NCBI RefSeq assembly: GCF_001995175.1
Contig: NZ_MUKN01000032.1
Span: forward strand, 1-45,720
DNA from: Rathayibacter rhapontici
Lineage (GTDB): Bacteria > Actinomycetota > Actinomycetes > Actinomycetales > Microbacteriaceae
Direction: 5' to 3'
DNA: 45,720 nt
This document shows, piece after piece, positions 34,736 to 42,399 of the stretch. The notes below the pieces were generated by a model. That model made no database searches, had not been told where the DNA came from, and saw nothing but the letters and a program-made list of their open reading frames with translations. Position numbers and translations under genes: made by a program. Numbering within the stretch: the first letter of the stretch is position 1; each line of letters begins with the position of its first letter.

Positions 34736-35517
34736 ATGGCAAGCAGCAATCCGGCCTTCGGGCGTCCGGAGTTCAGCAACCGCGGCTACGCCGGCCGCGT
34801 GCAGGACCTCCCCGACGTCTCGTCCGACACGCTGGACCAGATGTACAACCGTCCGGCCGCGAGCTCGCTCGAGACCGACCGGATGACCGTCGAGGACACC
34901 CTCGCGAAGACGGCGCTCGCGTTCGTCGTGCTCCTGGCGGGCGCGGCCGTGGGCTGGTTCGTGCCGGGGCTCATCCTCCCCGCCGTCCTCATCGCGCTGG
35001 TCCTGGGCATCGTCAACGCCTTCAAGAAGGTCCCGAGCCCCGCCCTGATCCTCGCTACGCCCTCACCCAGGGTGTCGCGGTCGGTGGCATCTCGCGCTTC
35101 TTCGAGACGGCGTACGAGGGAGCGGTCGTCCAGGCTCTCCTCGCGACCGTCATCGTGATCGGCGTCACCCTGGCGCTGTTCATGAACGGCAAGATCCGCA
35201 CCTCGCCGAAGCTGAACAAGATCTTCTTCATCGGCATGATCAGCTACGCGGTGTTCTCGCTCGTGAACCTCGGCCTCGGCCTCTTCGGCGTCGGCGGCGG
35301 GTTCGGTCTGCGCACCGGATTCGTCGGCATCGTGATCGGCCTCATCGCCATCGCGCTGGCGACCTACTCGCTCGTGATGGACTTCGAGTTCATCCAGCAG
35401 GGCGTGCGCAACCGCGCCCCGCGCATCTACGGTTGGACGGGCGCCTACGGCGTCCTCGTCACCGTCGTCTGGATGTACCTCGAGATCCTGCGACTCGTCG
35501 CGATCTTCCGCGAGTAG
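34736..35517 (+). pseudogene. Bax inhibitor-1/YccA family membrane protein, frameshifted near 35055
   Basis: Seven-TM protein of the UPF0005/BI-1 family (pH-sensitive Ca2+ leak in studied members). Residues ~1-50 are polar and typical of the actinobacterial branch (MASSNPAFGRPEFSNRGYAG). TM1-2 follow, then FKKVPSPALILA, where the frame is lost. The continuation YALTQGVAVGGISRFFE and all later helices, including the family element MDFEFIQQGVRNRAPRIYGW, lie in the next frame. One missing C (CTCGCTACG, expected CTCGCCTACG) restores ~260 residues. AGAGGAACC upstream of ATG 34736 contains a Shine-Dalgarno (AGAGGA). Confidence 0.9.
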
Positions 35518-35611
35518 TCACGGCACCACGTCCGCACGGGCGCTCGACCTCCGGGTCGGGCGCCCGTCGTCGTTCCGGCGGTGATCCAGGCGCGCCTGGC
35601 ACCATGGAGTC

Positions 35612-36646
35612 GTGACCGCCTCCTCCCCCGCCCGGATCGTCGGCCTCGACGTCGCGCGGGGGCTCGCCGTGCTCGGCATGTTCGCCGCCCACCTGGCCCC
35701 CAGCGGCCGCGAGATGCCGTGGGACGGGCGCAGCTCCGTCCTGTTCGCCGTCCTCGCCGGCGTCTCGATCGGCCTCATGACCGGCGGCGCGGGGAGGTCG
35801 ACCCGGCCCTGGCTCGACACGGCCTCGATCCTCCTGCGCGGTCTGTACCTGCTCGCGATCGGCGTCGCGCTCAGCCTGCTCGGGACGCCGGTCGCGGTGA
35901 TCCTGTCGCACTACGGGCTGATGTTCTTCGTGGCCGCGCTGCTGCTCTTCCTGCCGAGAGCGCTCCTCGCCGCGCTCGTGGCGGTCTTCGCCGTCGTCGG
36001 GCCGATCGTCGTCGACGAGCTCGTCCTCCGCGGCACCCCGTGGCTGGCGCTGCTCACGCCCGACCAGGCGCTGATCGCCCGGCAGCCCCTCACCTGGCTG
36101 ACGCAGTACTACCCCGTGCCGTCGTGGCTCGCCTACGTCGTCCTCGGACTCCTCGTCGCCCGATGCGACGTCCGCTCGGCGACCACCCAGCGCTGGCTGG
36201 TGATCGGCGGCGCGGTCTCGGCGCTGGTGGGCTACGGCGGAGGGATGCTCCGCGGCGGCCCCGAGACGGTCGAGGCCCACGCGAGCACCACGGCCGAGCT
36301 GCTCGGCGCCGGCGGAGTCGCCGCGATCGCGATCGGCTTCCTGACCGCGCTGGGGCAGCGCTCGGGTGTGTTCCGCCGCCTCGCCGCACCCCTCGAGGCC
36401 GTCGGGGCGATGCCGCTCACGATCTACTCGCTGCAGCTCGTCCTCCTCGCCCTCTACCTCATCCCCTACGAGCCGTTCGACTTCGACGCCTGGCGCGGCT
36501 GGGACATCCTGCTGTACTTCGCCCTCGGCTCGATCGCCTTCGCGATGCTCTGGCGCCAGTACATCGGTCAGGGCCCGCTCGAGTGGCTCCTGGCGCGGGC
36601 GTCGCTGCGCCCGACGTCCCGGTCCCGCGTCCGGGCCCTGGGCTAG
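35612..36646 (+). CDS. HGSNAT/DUF418-like acyltransferase-type membrane protein
   Basis: A 344-residue protein with roughly ten TM helices, starting at GTG 35612. The N-terminus RIVGLDVARGLAVLGMFAAH is the hallmark of the heparan-alpha-glucosaminide N-acetyltransferase/DUF1624 group (GLDxxRGxAxxGM). The C-terminal part (MPLTIYSLQLVLLALYLIPY, then IAFAMLWRQYIGQGPLEWLL) resembles DUF418. Such proteins are thought to move acyl groups across the membrane to sugars or lipids, but the acceptor here is unknown. The stop TAG (36644-36646) is also the first three bases of the -10-like hexamer of the next gene. Confidence 0.85.
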   Translation: MTASSPARIVGLDVARGLAVLGMFAAHLAPSGREMPWDGRSSVLFAVLAGVSIGLMTGGAGRSTRPWLDTASILLRGLYLLAIGVALSLLGTPVAVILSHYGLMFFVAALLLFLPRALLAALVAVFAVVGPIVVDELVLRGTPWLALLTPDQALIARQPLTWLTQYYPVPSWLAYVVLGLLVARCDVRSATTQRWLVIGGAVSALVGYGGGMLRGGPETVEAHASTTAELLGAGGVAAIAIGFLTALGQRSGVFRRLAAPLEAVGAMPLTIYSLQLVLLALYLIPYEPFDFDAWRGWDILLYFALGSIAFAMLWRQYIGQGPLEWLLARASLRPTSRSRVRALG

Positions 36647-36649
36647 GGT
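36644..36649 (+). promoter_or_regulatory. Putative -10 of a leaderless promoter overlapping the upstream stop codon
   Basis: TAGGGT lies 6 nt before the ATG at 36656. Its TAG is the stop codon of the preceding gene. Confidence 0.4.
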
Positions 36650-36655
36650 GGGCCG

Positions 36656-37018
36656 ATGATCACGCGACGCGAAGCCGCTCAGCGCCTCGACATCCCCGTC
36701 GAGATGGCGGCCCGCCACGGTCTCGCCGCCCGCCTCACGGAGGAGGAGTTCGCCGCCTTGGAGCAGGACCCGCCGCCGTGGCTGGTCCAGTCCCGCGAGA
36801 ACCGCACCGGCAAGCGCCCGGTCTGGGTCACCCTCGACTGCACCGTCTGCGGCCGCTCCGAGGCCGCGCGCCCCAAGAAGTGGTGGCCCGACTTCACCTT
36901 CCTCGTCTGCGAGGACCACTCCCCTGATGAGTGGCCGCACCACCCCGACGGTCACCGCCGCGACGAGTACGACGGCATCGGCACCCGCTTCGTCGGCGTC
37001 GTCGACAGCCCCGCCTGA
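36656..37018 (+). CDS. Small uncharacterised protein with a zinc-ribbon-like Cys set
   Basis: A 120-residue cytosolic protein. The N-terminal third looks like a short helical DNA-binding-like segment (ITRREAAQRLDIPVEMAARH). The central part reads TGKRPVWVTLDCTVCGRSEA, then PKKWWPDFTFLVCEDH, giving C-x2-C ... C-x2-H, which could bind one zinc. It resembles a small actinobacterial family of unknown role; I cannot name it. Only 9 nt separate it from the preceding gene, but a TAGGGT hexamer suggests its own promoter. A GC hairpin follows the stop. Confidence 0.75.
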   Translation: MITRREAAQRLDIPVEMAARHGLAARLTEEEFAALEQDPPPWLVQSRENRTGKRPVWVTLDCTVCGRSEAARPKKWWPDFTFLVCEDHSPDEWPHHPDGHRRDEYDGIGTRFVGVVDSPA

Positions 37019-37037
37019 CCCCGCCCGGAAACGCCGA

Positions 37038-37059
37038 ACGGGCCCCCTGAGGGGCCCGT
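37038..37059 (+). terminator. GC hairpin terminator
   Basis: ACGGGCCCC and GGGGCCCGT form a perfect 9-bp stem around CTGA, 19 nt after the stop of the preceding gene. There is no T-run. Confidence 0.65.
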
Positions 37060-37071
37060 CCACCGCTGTCC

Positions 37072-37177
37072 CGCCGCGGGTCTCCGCGCGGTCAGCTGCA
37101 AGGCGGAGGAGGAAGCGGTACTGGAAGTACCGCGCCCGACGACAACGCCGCGGATGGCCGTGCGGAGACCCGCGGCG
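37072..37177. repeat. 106-bp nested inverted repeat abutting the guaA stop codon
   Basis: 20-bp arms at 37072-37091 and 37158-37177 are complementary with one mismatch. The right arm ends exactly at the base before the guaA stop triplet. The 66-bp interior holds a perfect 8-bp hairpin with a 3-nt loop, GCGGTACT-GGA-AGTACCGC (37115-37133). It could terminate guaA, but it is much larger than a simple terminator and looks like a small dispersed element. There is no open frame of note inside. Confidence 0.75.
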
Positions 37178-38728
37178 TCACTCCCATTCGATCGTGCCCG
37201 GGGGCTTCGACGTGACGTCGAGCACGACGCGGTTGACTCCTGCGACCTCGTTGGTGATGCGGTTCGAGATCCGCGCCAGCAGGTCGTAGGGCAGGCGCGT
37301 CCAGTCGGCGGTCATCGCGTCCTCGGAGGAGACCGGCCGCAGGACGATCGGGTGGCCGTAGGTGCGGCCGTCGCCCTGGACGCCGACGGAGCGGACGTCG
37401 GCGAGGAGCACGACCGGGCACTGCCAGATCTCGGAGTCGAGGCCGGCGGCGGTCAGCTCGGCGCGGACGATGGCGTCGGCCTCCTGGAGCAGGTCGAGCC
37501 GCTCCTGGGTGACCTCGCCGACGATGCGGATGCCGAGGCCGGGGCCGGGGAACGGCTGGCGGCCGACGATGACCTCGGGCAGGCCGAGCTCGCGGCCGAT
37601 GGCGCGGACCTCGTCCTTGAAGAGGGTGCGCAGCGGCTCGACCAGCGTGAACTGCAGGTCCTCCGGCAGCCCGCCGACGTTGTGGTGCGACTTGATGTTC
37701 GCGGTGCCGGTGCCGCCGCCCGACTCGACCACATCGGGGTAGAGGGTGCCCTGCACGAGGAAGTCGATCGAGGCGCCCTCGCCCTGCGCCTCCAGGACGA
37801 GCGCCTCGGCGGCCGCCTCGAAGGTGCGGATGAACTCGCGCCCGATGATCTTGCGCTTCTGCTCCGGGTCGCTGACGCCGGCCAGTGCGTCGAGGAACTG
37901 CTCGCGGACGTCGACGGTCACCAGGCGGACGCCCGTCGCGGCGACGTAGTCCTCCTCGACCTGGCGGCGCTCGTCCTTGCGGAGGAGTCCGTGGTCGACG
38001 AAGACGCAGGTCAGCTGGTCGCCGACGGCGCGGTGCACGATCGCCGCGGCGACGGCCGAGTCCACTCCTCCGGAGAGGCCGCAGATGACGCGGCCGGAGC
38101 CGACCTGCGCGCGGATCAGGGCGACCTGGTCCTCGATCACGTTCGAGGAGTTCCAGTCGTTCGGGATGCCGGCGGCGCGGTGCAGGAAGTTCTCGATGAC
38201 CGCCTGCCCGTGGGTGGAGTGCTTCACCTCGGGGTGCCACTGCACGCCGTAGAGGCGGCGCGCGTCGCTCCCGAACGCGGCGACGGGGGTCGAGGTGGTC
38301 GACGCGAGGACGTCGAACCCCTCCGGCGCCTTCGCGACCGAGTCGCCGTGGCTCATCCACACGGTCTGGTCGGCCGGCTGCTCGCCGAGCAGCACGCCAC
38401 CGTCGGTCGAGATCGCGGCGTCGGTCGCTCCGTACTCGCGGAGGCCGGTGTTCGCGACCTCGCCGCCGAGCGCCTTGGCCATCACCTGGAAGCCGTAGCA
38501 GATGCCCAGGACGGGCACGCCGAGGTCGAAGATCGCGGGGTCGAGCTGCGGGGCGCCCTCCTCGTACACGCTGGAGGGGCCGCCCGAGAGGATGATGCCG
38601 ACGGGCGACTTCGCGGCGATCTCGGCCGCGGTGACGTTCGAGGGCACGATCTCGGAGTAGACGTTCGCCTCGCGGACGCGGCGCGCGATCAGCTGCGCGT
38701 ACTGCGCGCCGAAGTCGACGACGAGCAC
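37178..38728 (-). CDS. guaA: GMP synthase (glutamine-hydrolysing)
   Basis: GuaA aminates XMP to GMP. Counting from GTG 38728, the class I amidotransferase domain (~1-190) has the oxyanion loop SGGPSSVY, the nucleophile Cys77 in VLGICYGFQ, and the His-Glu pair in YGVQWHPEV. The ATP-pyrophosphatase domain has the PP-loop GLSGGVDSA (~217-225). The C-terminal dimerisation domain includes [18 protein letters not shown] and ends [11 protein letters not shown]. From GTG 38728 the protein has 516 residues, but related proteins usually have ~10-20 extra N-terminal residues. An ATT at 38779 has GGAGG 6 nt upstream and would add [16 protein letters not shown], so a non-standard start is possible. The gene follows the DUF3817 gene, probably in one operon. 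Confidence 0.95.
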   Translation of the reverse strand: MLVVDFGAQYAQLIARRVREANVYSEIVPSNVTAAEIAAKSPVGIILSGGPSSVYEEGAPQLDPAIFDLGVPVLGICYGFQVMAKALGGEVANTGLREYGATDAAISTDGGVLLGEQPADQTVWMSHGDSVAKAPEGFDVLASTTSTPVAAFGSDARRLYGVQWHPEVKHSTHGQAVIENFLHRAAGIPNDWNSSNVIEDQVALIRAQVGSGRVICGLSGGVDSAVAAAIVHRAVGDQLTCVFVDHGLLRKDERRQVEEDYVAATGVRLVTVDVREQFLDALAGVSDPEQKRKIIGREFIRTFEAAAEALVLEAQGEGASIDFLVQGTLYPDVVESGGGTGTANIKSHHNVGGLPEDLQFTLVEPLRTLFKDEVRAIGRELGLPEVIVGRQPFPGPGLGIRIVGEVTQERLDLLQEADAIVRAELTAAGLDSEIWQCPVVLLADVRSVGVQGDGRTYGHPIVLRPVSSEDAMTADWTRLPYDLLARISNRITNEVAGVNRVVLDVTSKPPGTIEWE

Positions 38729-38774
38729 CGGCTGGGAGGCCAGCTGCGGGGTCGAGTGGGCGCTGGACTGCTCG

Positions 38775-39257
38775 CTAATGAGGGGCCTCCACGGAGTCGG
38801 TCGGGGCTTTCGGATCGGTGCCGGCGGTGCGGCGCGCGAGGTACTGCTCGACCTCGCGCGCGATGCGCCCCTCGACGAAGAAGGAGAGCGTCGGGATCAC
38901 GCCGCCGAGCGCGATGAGCACGAAGCGGCTGAAGGGCCAGCGCATCAGGCTCCACAGGCGGAAGTCGGCGAAGAGGTACACGACGTAGAACCAGCCGTGG
39001 GCGATCAGGATGCCGGTCGAGAGGTTCGCGCCGGTGCCGCTGGACTCGAACTCGCCGCCCGGCACCTCGTACATCGGCGCGAGGTTCAGCACGCCCTGCT
39101 GCCCGAAGGCGAAGAGCTCGAGGTGGAAGACGTACTTCAGCAGCATCTCGGCGCACAGCAGCAGGAGCATCACGCCCGTGATGATCGAGGTCACCCGGTA
39201 GAAGCGCAGAGCGCTCCGGATCGCAGGGAACTGCGCGGGCTTGGGCTCGAGGGGCAT
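38775..39257 (-). CDS. DUF3817 domain membrane protein
   Basis: A 160-residue protein with three or four TM helices. The family pattern is clear: [20 protein letters not shown] near the start, then [20 protein letters not shown] with the conserved His-Gly pair, and [20 protein letters not shown] near the end. DUF3817 proteins are small, uncharacterised actinobacterial membrane proteins; they often neighbour guaA and SURF1-like genes. ATG 39257 follows a TAAACT hexamer by 7 nt. Its stop TAG overlaps the ATT that may begin guaA, so the two are probably translationally coupled. Confidence 0.88.
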   Translation of the reverse strand: MPLEPKPAQFPAIRSALRFYRVTSIITGVMLLLLCAEMLLKYVFHLELFAFGQQGVLNLAPMYEVPGGEFESSGTGANLSTGILIAHGWFYVVYLFADFRLWSLMRWPFSRFVLIALGGVIPTLSFFVEGRIAREVEQYLARRTAGTDPKAPTDSVEAPH

Positions 39258-39264
39258 GGGGTCC

Positions 39265-39270
39265 AGTTTA
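39265..39270 (-). promoter_or_regulatory. Putative -10 of the DUF3817-guaA operon
   Basis: TAAACT on the minus strand lies 7 nt before the ATG at 39257. It is only a few bases from the end of the SURF1 gene. Confidence 0.5.
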
Positions 39271-40070
39271 CGGTGCGGCGGAGGGGGCGGGGGCGCGGCC
39301 CTGCTGCTCCGCCTCGAGCGCCTCCTCGACCTCGCGCTCCCACGCGTCGCGGACGAGGCGGTACCAGAGGTAGAGCGCGAAACCGGCGAAGACCACCCAC
39401 TCGATCGCGTAGAAGACGTTCAGCCAGTTCAGCGAGAGATCCTGCTGACGGGCGGGCGAGTCGATCGCCTCGAGCCCGGCGAGCGGCTCGTCCGCGACGA
39501 TGTAGCCCTGGTAGACGTCGGCCGGAGGGTCGGGCCAGCGGTTGATGAGCGCGGGGATCGAGAGCGCGGTGAGGGTCAGCGGATCCGCGCCCTCCTCCGG
39601 GGCCTCGGCCGCCTCGTTCGCGACCAGCCGGCCCGTGTACGAGGCCGGAGGGACCTCGTCGCCGGAGTTCAGGCGCTCGGCGACCGCGCGCGCCTCGCCC
39701 TCGTCGCGGTCCAGCCGTAGGCGACGACGAGGTCGGCGGTGCTCGTGCGGGTCCGGGCGAAGACCCACCAGCCGGGCTCGCCGGCGTTGAGGCGCCCGCC
39801 GATCACCTCGGCGCCGCCGGGGACGAGCGCCGACTCGGCCTCGACCCGCTGGCCGTCGGCCGTCGCGGTGATCGGGGCGGACGGAGCAGCCACGGTGTCG
39901 AGCGGGACGATCGTCTCGGAGACGCCCCCGTCGGGCTCGGCGGCGTCGATCGCGCGGCCGACCTGCCACTGGCCGAGGGCGGCGAAGAGACCGGCGATCA
40001 CGAGTGCGAGCACCAGCGCGCCGATCCAGCGCGGGCGCCGGGCGACCTGCCAGACGGTGCTCTGCGTCAT
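39268..40070 (-). pseudogene. SURF1 family cytochrome oxidase assembly protein, frameshifted near 39711
   Basis: SURF1 proteins aid haem insertion into aa3-type cytochrome c oxidase. The expected topology is present: an N-terminal TM helix (WIGALVLALVIAGLFAALGQ) followed by the conserved WQVGRAID, a large extracytoplasmic domain, and a C-terminal TM (IEWVVFAGFALYLWYRLVRD). WWVFARTRT and LNWLNVFYAIEW are family-like elements. The frame breaks after VVAYGW. One missing G (TGGACCGCG, expected TGGGACCGCG) would give DRDEGEARAVAERLNSG and a ~267-residue protein. The start is ATG 40070. The 3' end lies 10 bp from the DUF3817 start. Confidence 0.9.
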
Positions 40071-40161
40071 GCGCTCCTCGTTCGTGCGGGATCACGGGGG
40101 CCCACCGGGGCCGCCGGTGGACCCGACGAGCCTAGCCCGTGAGCGTGAGAGGTCCCCGGGA

Positions 40162-41631
40162 TCAGTAGTCGGGCTCGACGGGCCTGCGCGGGCGCCGGTC
40201 CTCCGCGCCGTCCGACTGCTGCATCGCCTGGTCGATCAGCGCCTGGCGCATCGGATCCGGGAACTCGCCGTCGAGCTCGTCGTGCTCGCGCTCCCGGCGG
40301 ATCGGGGCGTCGACGGGCTCGGCGAGCGCGGAGTCGGTCCGCGCGGGATCGGTCCGCGTCGGCCCGGTCCGGGTCGCCTCCGGAGCGTCGGCCATCGCGG
40401 CCTCGACGAGCGCGAACTCCTCCTCCTCGAGCGCACCCCGCTTCGCCGAGGCCCGGGTCGGCCGGTGCCGCCGCTCCGACAGGAACTGCCCGATGCTCTC
40501 GGACCGCGACGCGAGGATGGGGCCGACGATCGCCATGATCAGCACGTACAGACCGGCGAACGGCTGGATCCGGTCGTCGAGCCCCGCCGACAGCGACAGG
40601 GTCGCCAGGATCAGCGCGAACTCGCCGCGGTTGTGCAGGATGAACGCCGCGTTCAGTCCCGCCCGCGGCCCGAGCTTGTTGAGCCAGGCCACGAACTGAC
40701 CGGCGCCGAGGTTCAGGACGATGGTCATGACGGCCGCCGCGAGGACCGGGACGACCACCTCGGGGAACGCGCTCGGATCCAGGCCCAGACCGAAGTTGAC
40801 GAAGAAGAAGGCCCCGAACACGTCGCGGAGCGGGATGGCGATGTGCTCGACCCGAGCGCGGTAGCGGGTGGCGCCGATCACGAGGCCGATGAGGAACGCG
40901 CCGATCGCGTCCGTCACTCCGAGGATCTCGCCGATGCCGCCGAACAGCAGCGCCAGACCGAAGAACAGGATCGTGAAGAGCTCGTCGTCGCGCGTGCGGA
41001 ACAGGCGGGACACCACCCGCCCGCCCCACCGGGCGATCGAGAACATCACCACCAGGAACGCGAACGCGATGAGCAGCTTCAGGATCACGGGCCACGGCTC
41101 GGTCTCGCCCGAGAGCACGACCGACACGATGGCCAGGTAGATCGCGATGAAGATGTCCTCGACCACCGTCACTCCGAGGATCATCGGAGTCTCGGGGTTG
41201 GCGAGGCGCTTGAGCTCGATCAGGAGCTTGGTCACGATCGCGCTCGAGCTCGTCGCCGTGATGCCGGCGACGATGAGCGCCTCCTGGCTGCCCCAGCCGA
41301 GCAGGAAGCCGAAGCCGAGACCGACGGCCATGTTCACGCCGATGTAGGTGCCGCCCGACAGGATCAGGCGGCCCGCGTTGCCGAAGAACTCGTCCTGATC
41401 GAACTCCAGCCCCAGGTTGAACAGCAGCAGGATCAGTCCGAAGACGGCCGTCAGCTCGATGTAGGTGGACTCGAAGTCGAGGGGGAACCAGTGGAAGTTC
41501 GGGCTCGCGAGCAGCCCCACGACCATGTAGATGGGGATCGCCGGGAGGCCGATCGTCCGGCCGAGACGGCCGAGCACGTAGGCGACGACGAACAGGATCC
41601 CGAGGACGATGAGGTCTTCACCGTGGTGCAT
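40162..41631 (-). CDS. Cation:proton antiporter, KhtU-like (CPA2)
   Basis: A 489-residue CPA2 antiporter with about 12 TM helices up to residue ~385. Typical elements are GRTIGLPAIPIYMVVGLLAS, LILLLFNLGLEFDQDEFF, the unwound-helix region GITATSSSAIVTKLLIELKR, and DAIGAFLIGLVIGAT with the conserved Asp. The last ~100 residues form a highly charged, Arg/Asp/Glu-rich tail without a recognisable RCK domain. The regulatory RCK_C protein is instead encoded 2 nt upstream, exactly as in B. subtilis KhtT-KhtU, a K+/H+ antiporter that exports K+. Ion specificity here is inferred from that arrangement. Confidence 0.9.
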   Translation of the reverse strand: MHHGEDLIVLGILFVVAYVLGRLGRTIGLPAIPIYMVVGLLASPNFHWFPLDFESTYIELTAVFGLILLLFNLGLEFDQDEFFGNAGRLILSGGTYIGVNMAVGLGFGFLLGWGSQEALIVAGITATSSSAIVTKLLIELKRLANPETPMILGVTVVEDIFIAIYLAIVSVVLSGETEPWPVILKLLIAFAFLVVMFSIARWGGRVVSRLFRTRDDELFTILFFGLALLFGGIGEILGVTDAIGAFLIGLVIGATRYRARVEHIAIPLRDVFGAFFFVNFGLGLDPSAFPEVVVPVLAAAVMTIVLNLGAGQFVAWLNKLGPRAGLNAAFILHNRGEFALILATLSLSAGLDDRIQPFAGLYVLIMAIVGPILASRSESIGQFLSERRHRPTRASAKRGALEEEEFALVEAAMADAPEATRTGPTRTDPARTDSALAEPVDAPIRREREHDELDGEFPDPMRQALIDQAMQQSDGAEDRRPRRPVEPDY

Positions 41632-41633
41632 CC

Positions 41634-42149
41634 TCAGGCTCCGGGCGCGTCGGCCGTCTTGTGGAACGCTCCCGTGCGGAAGAAGGCGAACGCCTTGGCG
41701 ACCTTCTCGGGGCTGCCGGCGACCACCAGGGTGTCGCCCGGGAAGACGCGGAAGTCGGGCGCGGGCGCCGGGTTCGCGGCGTCCCCGCGCACGACCGCGA
41801 CGACCGTCAGGCCGACGATGCCGCGGTCGGCGGGCTTGCCGAGCTGCTGCCCGGCGATGTGGTCGTCGTAGTCGACGGTGAACCAGTCGATCGAGAGGCC
41901 GGGGATCTGATCCAGCGCGGTGAGCGATTCGGTGATCTGCGTGCCGCCGAGCAGCTCGGCGAGGGTGTGCGCCTCGTCGTCGCTCAGGCGCAGGGAGACC
42001 TTCGCGCCGTCCTGGTCGCCCTCGGCGAAAGTGATGAGGTCGCTGTGGCCGGAGCGGTGCGCGATGACGCCGACCTTGCCGCCGTCGGCGGTGAGGAACG
42101 TGTGCAGCACTCCGACACCGGGCAGCTTGACCCTGCGGACCTCGACCAT
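41634..42149 (-). CDS. KhtT-like RCK_C (TrkA-C) regulatory subunit
   Basis: A 171-residue cytosolic subunit. The N-terminal half (~1-80) begins MVEVRRVKLPGVGVLHTFLT and contains VGVIAHRSGHSDLITFAEGD, as in KhtT/YhaT proteins. The C-terminal half is an RCK_C domain with VVAVVRGDAANPAPAPDFRV and FPGDTLVVAGSPEKVAKAFA. KhtT homologues bind c-di-AMP through this domain and control the antiporter. The stop is 2 nt before the khtU-like ATG, so the two are cotranscribed. A TAAACT hexamer at 42202-42197 could serve as the operon's -10, leaving a ~40-nt leader. No khtS-like third gene is seen. Confidence 0.88.
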   Translation of the reverse strand: MVEVRRVKLPGVGVLHTFLTADGGKVGVIAHRSGHSDLITFAEGDQDGAKVSLRLSDDEAHTLAELLGGTQITESLTALDQIPGLSIDWFTVDYDDHIAGQQLGKPADRGIVGLTVVAVVRGDAANPAPAPDFRVFPGDTLVVAGSPEKVAKAFAFFRTGAFHKTADAPGA

Positions 42150-42247
42150 GCGTGCTCCATCCGCGCCCTGCGGCGCTCCTGACTCGGGATGCCTCCAGTT
42201 TAGGCGCGCCCGCTCCGCTCCCTCCCTCCGTTCGCCCCCGGGGGAAC

Positions 42248-42319
42248 GTCGAGACGTCCTGGTGTCGTCGAGACGTCCACGTACAACTGGACGCCTCGAC
42301 GGGAACAGGACGTCTCGCT
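42248..42319. repeat. 72-bp palindromic module, upstream copy
   Basis: Four 12-bp boxes are arranged D-7-D-10-I-7-I. The D box GTCGAGACGTCC is at 42248-42259 and 42267-42278. Its inverse GGACGTCTCGAC is at 42289-42300 (one mismatch) and 42308-42319 (two mismatches). The box spacings (7, 10, 7) equal those of the copy at 43288-43359. It lies between the divergent khtT-like and AbiEi-like genes. Confidence 0.88.
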
Positions 42320-42399
42320 CTCCACAGGGGGTGCGGACGGTCTCCACAGAGCGGCAGGACGGGACGTCCGGCCACGCGCTGGGATGGCAGGGTCGCCGG

